Assembly: GCA_946222435.1 (NCBI GenBank)
Contig: CAMIOJ010000045.1
Span: 1-10,853 of the forward strand
DNA length: 10,853 bases
Direction: 5' to 3'
Source: an uncultured Micrococcus sp.
Lineage (GTDB): Bacteria; Actinomycetota; Actinomycetes; Actinomycetales; Micrococcaceae
Shown piece after piece: positions 6,551 to 10,853 of the stretch (positions are counted from its first letter, which is position 1; each line of letters starts with the position of its first letter). Position numbers and translations under genes: made by a program. Below the pieces are notes generated by a model. The model saw only the letters and a program-made list of their open reading frames with translations. It had not been told where the DNA came from and searched no databases.

Positions 6551-7300
6551 TCATTCCACCGGTTTCATCGCCCAATGGACCGCGAGTGTACCGAACATGA
6601 ACGTCTCGTGGCCGATGTTCACGAACCCGGCGTCCTCCAGCAGCCCGGCGATCTCCGCCGGCGTCTTGAAGGAGCGCGTGGAGGCGGACAGGTACTCATA
6701 GGCGTCCGGGGTGTCGGTGATGAGCCGTGCCACGCGGGGGACGATGTTCTTGATGTAGAAGGTGGAGAACGGCTTGACGATGTTCTCCGGGGCCGGTGAG
6801 GTCTCAAGCGCGGCCATCCATCCGCCGGGGCGCAGGACGCGGAACTGCTCCGCGAGCGTGGCGGGGATGTCCGAGACGTTGCGCAGCAGGTAGCCGTGGG
6901 TGAGGGAGTCGAAGGACTCGTCCGCGAACGGCAGGTCCATGGCGTCGGCCTCGACCCACTCGACCTTCTCCCCGTTCGGCCGGGCCCGGCCGACCTCCAT
7001 CATCTCGGGCGCGAAGTCCGCGCCGACGACGTGGGCGTCCGGGTGGCGGCGCAGCACCTCGAGGGCGATGTCCCCGGTGCCGGTGGCCAGGTCCAGGACG
7101 CGCCCGCCGGCGGAGACGTTGGCGTGGTCCACGGTGCGCCGGACCAGGCGCGGCTCCTGCCCCCAGGTCATGACGGTGTTCATGAGGTCGTAGCGGCCGG
7201 CGATGCCGTTGAACATGGACGCGACCTTATCCCCGTGGTCGGCGGGGCGCGGCTGGTCGCCGTGGGCGGGAGGGGTGTTCGGCTGGCTCACGGGCTCCAC
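6551..7300 (-). CDS. menG: Demethylmenaquinone methyltransferase (UbiE/MenG family)
   Basis: Catalyses the SAM-dependent C-methylation of demethylmenaquinone to menaquinone, the last step in making the respiratory quinone of this kind of bacterium; acts at the membrane. Seen in 249 residues: KVASMFNGIAGRYDLMNTVMTWGQEPR region (26-51), the UbiE entry signature in its actinobacterial variant; SAM motif I VLDLATGTGD (68-77); VVGADFAPEMM (91-101); EADAMDLPFADESFD (117-131); LLRNVSD (138-144); and RVLRPGGW (154-161) leading to the second UbiE signature. Length is normal. The GTG at 7300 is the outermost plausible start. GTG at 7291, three codons in, is an alternative, since GATACT at 7306-7301 resembles a -10 element and would put the transcript start near 7294-7291, giving a leaderless mRNA. 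Actinobacteria use menaquinone, so MenG is preferred over UbiE. Confidence 0.95.
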   Translation of the reverse strand: MEPVSQPNTPPAHGDQPRPADHGDKVASMFNGIAGRYDLMNTVMTWGQEPRLVRRTVDHANVSAGGRVLDLATGTGDIALEVLRRHPDAHVVGADFAPEMMEVGRARPNGEKVEWVEADAMDLPFADESFDSLTHGYLLRNVSDIPATLAEQFRVLRPGGWMAALETSPAPENIVKPFSTFYIKNIVPRVARLITDTPDAYEYLSASTRSFKTPAEIAGLLEDAGFVNIGHETFMFGTLAVHWAMKPVE

Positions 7301-7418
7301 AGTATCCGCTCGGACGCCCCGCGAGCCCGCCGGTGCCGCAGGGCCACACTCCGCCCTGCGCTTCGCCCTGCGCCTGAAGTCCCAGGAGCCTTTCAGGGGA
7401 ATCCATGCCGCAATCGTG

Positions 7419-7448
7419 TTGCGCCCCGAACTGAGGGTGCACTAACCT
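7419..7448 (+). promoter_or_regulatory. Candidate sigma-70 type promoter of the siderophore uptake operon
   Basis: TTGCGC (7419-7424), an 18-base spacer and TAACCT (7443-7448) fit a vegetative -35/-10 pair and stand out in this GC-rich stretch. A start near 7455 is predicted. The -10 lies inside the candidate iron-repressor box, so repressor binding would block polymerase. Recognised by eye only; no experimental support. Confidence 0.4.
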
Positions 7449-7450
7449 CT
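7432..7450. promoter_or_regulatory. Candidate IdeR/DtxR iron box
   Basis: TGAGGGTGCACTAACCTCT matches 12 of 19 positions of the DtxR/IdeR consensus TWAGGTTAGSCTAACCTWA. The right half CTAACCT is perfect, and the left half AGG matches with its dyad partner. The symmetry centre (7441) is where the consensus requires it. A second, weaker match (11 of 19) begins with TTAGG at 7455-7473. DtxR/IdeR with Fe(II) represses siderophore uptake genes in actinobacteria, which fits the operon downstream. Confidence 0.5.
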
Positions 7451-7467
7451 CTGATTAGGACATGCTG

Positions 7468-7635
7468 ATGTTGCGTATTCAGTCACGCGTGTCCGTGGTC
7501 TTGGCTCGGCGGACTCTCGTCCAGCCGCCACACCGTGACCGCACCGTGAGCGCCGACGGCGGGCTCCGGCCGTCCTCCCAGGGAGCCGGGGCTCGCCGCC
7601 GCCGTGTCACCGACCTCGCCGCCGACTGCGGCTGA
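7468..7635 (+). CDS. Possible small leader ORF, 55 residues, unknown
   Basis: An ATG at 7468 has AGGA 7 bases upstream (7457-7460) and opens a 55-codon frame ending at TGA 7633-7635, 25 bases before the lipoprotein start. The product would be Arg-rich (begins MLRIQSRVSVVLARRTLVQP, ends DLAADCG) with no recognisable domain. Another in-frame ATG lies at 7462. About four fifths of third positions are G or C, lower than in neighbouring genes, so coding status is doubtful. If transcription starts near 7455, the ribosome-binding site would be almost at the 5' end. It could be a leader peptide, or just a chance frame in the leader. I do not recognise it. Confidence 0.25.
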   Translation: MLRIQSRVSVVLARRTLVQPPHRDRTVSADGGLRPSSQGAGARRRRVTDLAADCG

Positions 7636-7660
7636 GGCCCCGACTCCAGAAAGACTGCCC

Positions 7661-8737
7661 ATGACCCCCTCCTCCCCCCTGGTCTCCCGCCGCGCCCTGC
7701 TCGGTGCGGGCGGCTCCGGCCTCGCCCTGCTCCTTGCCGCCTGCGCCACGGGCCCGGCCGGAGGCTCGGAATCCTCCGCCGCCTCGGGCTCGTCCGCCGC
7801 CGGCTCGGAGGCCGAGGGCTTCCCTGTGACGATCGAGCACGTCTACGGCACCACCGAGATCCCGCAGCGCCCGACCCGCGTGGCCACCGTGTCCTGGGTG
7901 AACCAGGACGTGGCCCTCGCCCTCGGGGTGGTGCCGGTGGGCATGGCCGCCGTGGAGTTCGGCGGGAACGCGGAGAAGTCCACCGACTGGTTCGACGCGA
8001 AGCTCGCCGAGACCGAGGGCGCGCAGAAGCCCGTGCAGTGGTCCGAGGCCTCCGGCATCGACGCCGAGGCGATCGCCGCCGTGAAGCCGGACGTCATCCT
8101 CGCCGTCTACTCCGGCATCACGCAGGAGGACTACGACCGCCTCTCGAAGATCGCCCCCACCGTGGCCTACCCGAAGGACGTCCCCGCCTACGGCACCTCG
8201 TGGCAGCAGTCCACGGAGGTCATCGGCCGCGTGCTCGGCAAGGAGCAGGAGGCGGAGGAGCTCATCGCGGACCTCGAGCAGCAGATCAAGGACGCCGGCG
8301 AGAAGCACGCGGACCTCCAGGGCGCCTCCTTCGTCTACGGCACCATCGACCCCGCCGCCGCGGACCAGATCAGCATCTACACGGACGTGGACAACCGCCC
8401 GAAGTTCCTCGAGCTGCTCGGCATGGAGCAGGCGCCGGTGGTGACGGAGAACTCCCCGGAGGACCAGGCGTTCTTCTTCACGTGGTCGCCCGAGCGCGCG
8501 GACGAGCTGGAGTCGGACGTGTTCGTCTCCTGGGCCGCCCAGGACTCGGTCCGCGAGGCCATCGAGTCCGACCCCCTGCTGGGCTCGATCCCCGCGGTGA
8601 AGGCCGGCGCCCTCGTCCTGCAGTCGGACGAGCAGGAGGTCCTCTCCGTCTCCGCGATCTCTCCGCTGTCCATCCCGTTCGCGCTCGAGAAGGTCGTCCC
8701 GCCGATCGCCGAGGCCGCGAAGACCGCCCAGGGCTGA
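7661..8737 (+). CDS. Iron-siderophore ABC transporter substrate-binding lipoprotein
   Basis: An FepB/FhuD-type binding protein that captures an iron-siderophore complex outside the membrane and delivers it to the FecCD permeases encoded next. Seen in 358 residues: a signal peptide with the twin-arginine motif SRRALLG (9-15), hydrophobic stretch 20-27 and lipobox LAAC with Cys28, so probably Tat-exported and then lipidated. A Ser/Ala/Gly-rich linker follows (29-52), then the periplasmic-binding fold with EIPQRPTRVATVSWVNQDVALALG (67-89), AVKPDVILAVY (140-150), a helical backbone around 195-215 and the C-lobe ending at 358. ATG 7661 is chosen because the signal peptide follows at once; GTG 7604 would add 19 unlikely residues. 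The ribosome-binding site is weak (AGAAAG). The siderophore cannot be identified; hydroxamate or catecholate types are possible. Confidence 0.93.
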   Translation: MTPSSPLVSRRALLGAGGSGLALLLAACATGPAGGSESSAASGSSAAGSEAEGFPVTIEHVYGTTEIPQRPTRVATVSWVNQDVALALGVVPVGMAAVEFGGNAEKSTDWFDAKLAETEGAQKPVQWSEASGIDAEAIAAVKPDVILAVYSGITQEDYDRLSKIAPTVAYPKDVPAYGTSWQQSTEVIGRVLGKEQEAEELIADLEQQIKDAGEKHADLQGASFVYGTIDPAAADQISIYTDVDNRPKFLELLGMEQAPVVTENSPEDQAFFFTWSPERADELESDVFVSWAAQDSVREAIESDPLLGSIPAVKAGALVLQSDEQEVLSVSAISPLSIPFALEKVVPPIAEAAKTAQG

Positions 8738-8746
8738 TCCCTCCCC

Positions 8747-9802
8747 ATGCCGTCCACGGCCCTCTCCTCCCCGGCCCGCGCTCGCGCGGGTGTGCTGATG
8801 GGCGCCCTGCCCGCGGCGCTGCTGCTGGCGGCGCTCGTGGCCGGCGTCGCCCTCGGCGCGCGCACCGTGCCGACGACGACGGCGCTCGACACCCTGGGCG
8901 CGGTCCTCACCGGGCACCCCATGCCGGAGGGCATCGAGGCGGCGGCCGTGGCCTCCCGCGTGCCCCGCGTGGTGACGGGGGCGCTGGTGGGGGCGGCGCT
9001 GGCCGTGGCCGGCGCCGCCCTGCAGGGGGCCACCCGCAACCCGCTCGGCGACCCGGGACTGCTCGGGCTCTCCGCCGGCGCGGGGCTGGCCGTGGCGGCG
9101 GGCATGGCGCTCGGCGTCGCCGGCTCCACGTTCGGGGTGCTGGCGCTGGCCGCCGTCGGGACGCTGGTCGCGGCGGCGCTCGGCTACGCGGTGGCGGCGG
9201 CCGCCACGCGGAGGGGCCGGACGCCCGGCGCCCCCTCCCCCATGGCGCTCGTGCTGGCCGGTGCGGCGATCACCGCCGGCGCCACCGCCGGCACCACGGC
9301 GCTGCTCGTGCTCTCCCCCCTGGTCCAGGACCGACTGCGGTTCTGGGCCGTGGGCACGGTGGCCCGCGCCGACCTCGGCGAGGCGCTCGCCCTGGCACCC
9401 GTGATCGCCGTCGGGCTGCTCGCCGCCGTCGCCGTGGCCCCCGGGCTCGACGCCCTCGCCCTCGGCGACGACCTCGCGCACGGCCTGGGCGGGCGCCCGG
9501 AGCGGGTGCGCGCGGTGTTGCTGGGTGCGGTCGTGCTGCTCACGGCCGCGGCGGTGGCGCTGGCCGGGCCGGTCGGGTTCGTGGGGCTGCTCGTGCCCCA
9601 CGCGCTGCGCCGTCTGCGGCCGCCGAGCACGCGGGCCCTGATGGTCGGCTGCGCCCTGTGGGGCGCCGTCCTCGTGGTCCTCGCGGACCTCGCCGGGCGG
9701 CTCGTTGTGGCGCCCGGGGAGATCCACCTCGGGGTGACCACCGTCCTGCTCGGCGTGCCCGTGCTGCTGGCGCTGCTGCGCCGCCCGGGGGTGGCCGCAT
9801 GA
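8747..9802 (+). CDS. FecCD-family iron-siderophore permease, first subunit
   Basis: One half of the membrane channel of a type II ABC importer (BtuC/FecCD family) for iron-siderophores. Seen in 351 residues: about ten hydrophobic segments, the first at about 20-38; RVPRVV (71-76) replacing the usual LPR start of the second core segment; LQGATRNPLGDPGLLGLSAGAG (92-113, strongly conserved in the family); RFWAVGTV (198-205); GPVGFVGLLVPHALRRL (274-290), the conserved cytoplasmic region near the ATPase contact; and APGEIHLGVTTVLLGVPVL (322-340). All hallmarks are present. It starts 9 bp after the lipoprotein stop and its stop overlaps the next gene's start in ATGA, so the genes are one translationally coupled operon. 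No clear Shine-Dalgarno sequence precedes ATG 8747; ATG 8798 is a less likely alternative, since it would trim the N-terminus to the membrane edge. Confidence 0.93.
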   Translation: MPSTALSSPARARAGVLMGALPAALLLAALVAGVALGARTVPTTTALDTLGAVLTGHPMPEGIEAAAVASRVPRVVTGALVGAALAVAGAALQGATRNPLGDPGLLGLSAGAGLAVAAGMALGVAGSTFGVLALAAVGTLVAAALGYAVAAAATRRGRTPGAPSPMALVLAGAAITAGATAGTTALLVLSPLVQDRLRFWAVGTVARADLGEALALAPVIAVGLLAAVAVAPGLDALALGDDLAHGLGGRPERVRAVLLGAVVLLTAAAVALAGPVGFVGLLVPHALRRLRPPSTRALMVGCALWGAVLVVLADLAGRLVVAPGEIHLGVTTVLLGVPVLLALLRRPGVAA

Positions 9803-10853
9803 GCCTCCAGCGCACCGTCTCGGACGACGGCGTCGCCCGCCTGCGCCGCTCCGACCGGCGCCGCCTCGGAGGGGCCTGCGCGGGCCTCGCCGTGGCCGTG
9901 CTGGCCCTCGCCCTGCTGCGCGTGGTGTGGGGCACGTACCAGGTGACCGTCCCGGACCTCGTGCGGATCCTGGGCGGGGAGACGATCCCGGGAGCGAGCT
10001 TCATCGTGCTGGAGGAGAAGCTGCCCCGCGCCGTGGCCGCGGTGCTCACCGGCGCCGCCCTGGGCGCGGCCGGCGCGCTCTACCGGCGCACCCTGCGCAA
10101 CCCCCTGGCCTCGCCGGACATCCTGGGCGTCACCCAGGGCGCCGCGGCGGCGGTCGTGCTGGGGATGCTGGCGACCGCCGGGCAGACCGGTGGCGGATCG
10201 GACCTGACGCGCGCCGCCACGGCACTGATCGGCGGCCTCGCGGCGGTGGTCGCCGTGTTCGCCACGGCCCGCTCGGTGGGTGGCGAACGGTTCGTGGTGG
10301 CCGGCATCGCGGTGGCGGCGGCGGGCCAGGCCGTGGTGGCCGGGGCCATGCTCTCGCTGGCCCAGCACGACCTGCAGTCGGCCACCGTCTGGATCGCCGG
10401 CTCGCTCAACGGCGTCACGTGGGGCCGCATCGCGCTGCTCGCGGGCGTGCTCGTGGTCGCCCTGCCGTTGACGGGGGTGCTTCACGCGCGGCTGGCCCCC
10501 GCCGACGTCGGCCCGGACCTCGCGCACGCCCTCGGCGCCCGGCCGCGCCCCACCTCGGCCGCGGCGCTGGGGCTCGGCGCACTGCTGGCCGCCGTGGCGA
10601 CCGCCGTCGTGGGGCCGCTGGCGTTCGTGGCGCTGCTGGCCACCCCGGTGGCGCGCGGGCTCACCCGCGGCCTGCCCTCCCTGCCCGCGGCGGCGCTCAC
10701 GGGCGCCGCGTTCGTGCTCCTCGCGGACCTCGTGGCCGGCGAGGCCGTCCCCCTGCTCACCGGCGCCGCCCTGCCCACCGGTGTGCTCACCGGCGCCGCC
10801 GGCGCCCCGCTCATGCTCTGGCTGCTGCTACGCCAGGGCCGGACCCCAGGAGG
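9799..10853 (+). CDS. FecCD-family iron-siderophore permease, second subunit (C-terminus cut by the right edge)
   Basis: The partner permease, expected to form a heterodimer with the first. Seen: 351 complete codons from ATG 9799 (4-bp ATGA overlap with the upstream stop). Features are a basic N-terminus, first helix about 26-44, LPRAVAAVLTGAALGAAG (75-92), LRNPLASPDILGVTQGAA (99-116), ATVWIAGSLNGVTWGR (195-210), GPLAFVALLATPVARGL (272-288) and LPTGVLTGAAGAPLMLWLLL (326-344). The last motif is the normal family C-terminus, so only a few residues are missing. Odd: the otherwise conserved Pro-His after FVGLLV, present in the first permease, is replaced by ATPVAR, and LTGAA occurs four times. 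The frame remains open to the edge, where AGGAGG is the expected ribosome-binding site of the next gene. Confidence 0.92.
   Translation, partial: MSLQRTVSDDGVARLRRSDRRRLGGACAGLAVAVLALALLRVVWGTYQVTVPDLVRILGGETIPGASFIVLEEKLPRAVAAVLTGAALGAAGALYRRTLRNPLASPDILGVTQGAAAAVVLGMLATAGQTGGGSDLTRAATALIGGLAAVVAVFATARSVGGERFVVAGIAVAAAGQAVVAGAMLSLAQHDLQSATVWIAGSLNGVTWGRIALLAGVLVVALPLTGVLHARLAPADVGPDLAHALGARPRPTSAAALGLGALLAAVATAVVGPLAFVALLATPVARGLTRGLPSLPAAALTGAAFVLLADLVAGEAVPLLTGAALPTGVLTGAAGAPLMLWLLLRQGRTPG
10848..10853 (+). promoter_or_regulatory. Strong ribosome-binding site at the window edge
   Basis: The last six bases are AGGAGG, the full Shine-Dalgarno core, at the end of the second permease gene. 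Nothing else in this operon has so strong a site. It predicts a start codon about 5-10 bases beyond the window, most likely for the FepC-type ATPase that this transporter still lacks. The start itself is not visible. Confidence 0.5.

Larger units (their letters stand above)
7301..7660. other. 360-bp intergenic and leader region between menG and the iron uptake operon
   Basis: This divergent region must hold the menG start signals on the minus strand and the iron-operon promoter on the plus strand. From left to right: 7301-7418 shows little beyond a 10-bp direct repeat CGCCCTGCGC at 7352 and 7364. 7419-7448 holds a candidate promoter overlapped by an IdeR-like box. 7457-7635 could encode a 55-residue peptide. 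7562-7587 can form a hairpin, GGCTCC with GGAGCC around a 14-base loop. The last stretch leads into the lipoprotein start. If the promoter is right, the leader is about 205 bases long. I do not recognise any known riboswitch class in it. Confidence 0.6.

Noticed and set aside
7203..7445. Small frames on both strands in the menG upstream region (7203-7445 plus, 7227-7442 minus).
   Set aside because: No ribosome-binding site, no family resemblance, overlap with the menG 5' end, and third-position composition not better than chance for this DNA.
7468..7635. Idea that the leader ORF is a cysteine-type attenuator peptide.
   Set aside because: It lacks the conserved arginine-histidine-valine pattern and the cysteine run of the known actinobacterial leaders; only one Cys occurs, near the end.
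7607..9727. A 706-codon minus-strand frame opposite the lipoprotein and first permease genes.
   Set aside because: Rich in His, Gly, Arg, Asp and Glu repeats, no recognisable domain, and exactly antisense to two well-supported genes; it is a GC-driven shadow.

Overview
The window is very GC-rich (about 70% or more, with third codon positions almost all G or C) and reads as chromosomal DNA of a high-GC actinobacterium. The menaquinone-type MenG, the LysE/LysG pair, a candidate IdeR/DtxR box, frequent GTG starts and weak Shine-Dalgarno sequences all fit this. A Micrococcaceae-like host (Micrococcus or Kocuria relatives) is my best guess. It rests on general protein character, not on a marker gene. 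I see no rRNA, tRNA, CRISPR array, insertion sequence or phage gene.

Left part (1-3086), all on the minus strand: the N-terminal 496 codons of a type I ABC exporter half-transporter (its C-terminus lies off the left edge), preceded by a 153-residue Nudix hydrolase with a perfect Nudix box, and by a LysE/ArgO-type basic amino acid exporter with an unusually long central loop. A terminator-like hairpin and three 24-bp tandem repeats separate the exporter from the Nudix gene. A 62-bp divergent region then leads to a LysG/ArgP-type LysR regulator on the plus strand (3087-3962), giving the classic exporter-plus-sensor pair for lysine/arginine efflux.

Middle part (3934-7300), minus strand, transcribed in the order menG, response regulator, histidine kinase: a demethylmenaquinone methyltransferase, then, after a 189-bp gap, an OmpR/PhoB-type response regulator and its MprB/TrcS-like membrane histidine kinase, whose reading frames overlap by 20 bp. 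The kinase gene's 3' end overlaps the convergent regulator gene by 29 bp. The gap upstream of the response regulator carries an 11-bp-spaced direct repeat that could be its own binding site.

Right part (7301-10853), plus strand: a 360-bp non-coding or leader stretch with a candidate iron-repressor box over a candidate promoter and a possible 55-codon small ORF. An iron-siderophore uptake operon follows: a Tat-type lipoprotein substrate-binding protein and two FecCD-type permeases. The second permease runs off the right edge, and the last six bases form a strong ribosome-binding site, so a further gene (expected: the FepC-type ATPase) probably starts just outside.

I did not find a clearly new biological system. 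The points worth a second look are regulatory (iron box plus leader, response-regulator repeats, lysE/lysG divergent region) and structural oddities (the LysE loop, the ABC linker, in-frame 24-bp repeats ahead of the Nudix gene, a degenerate second permease).
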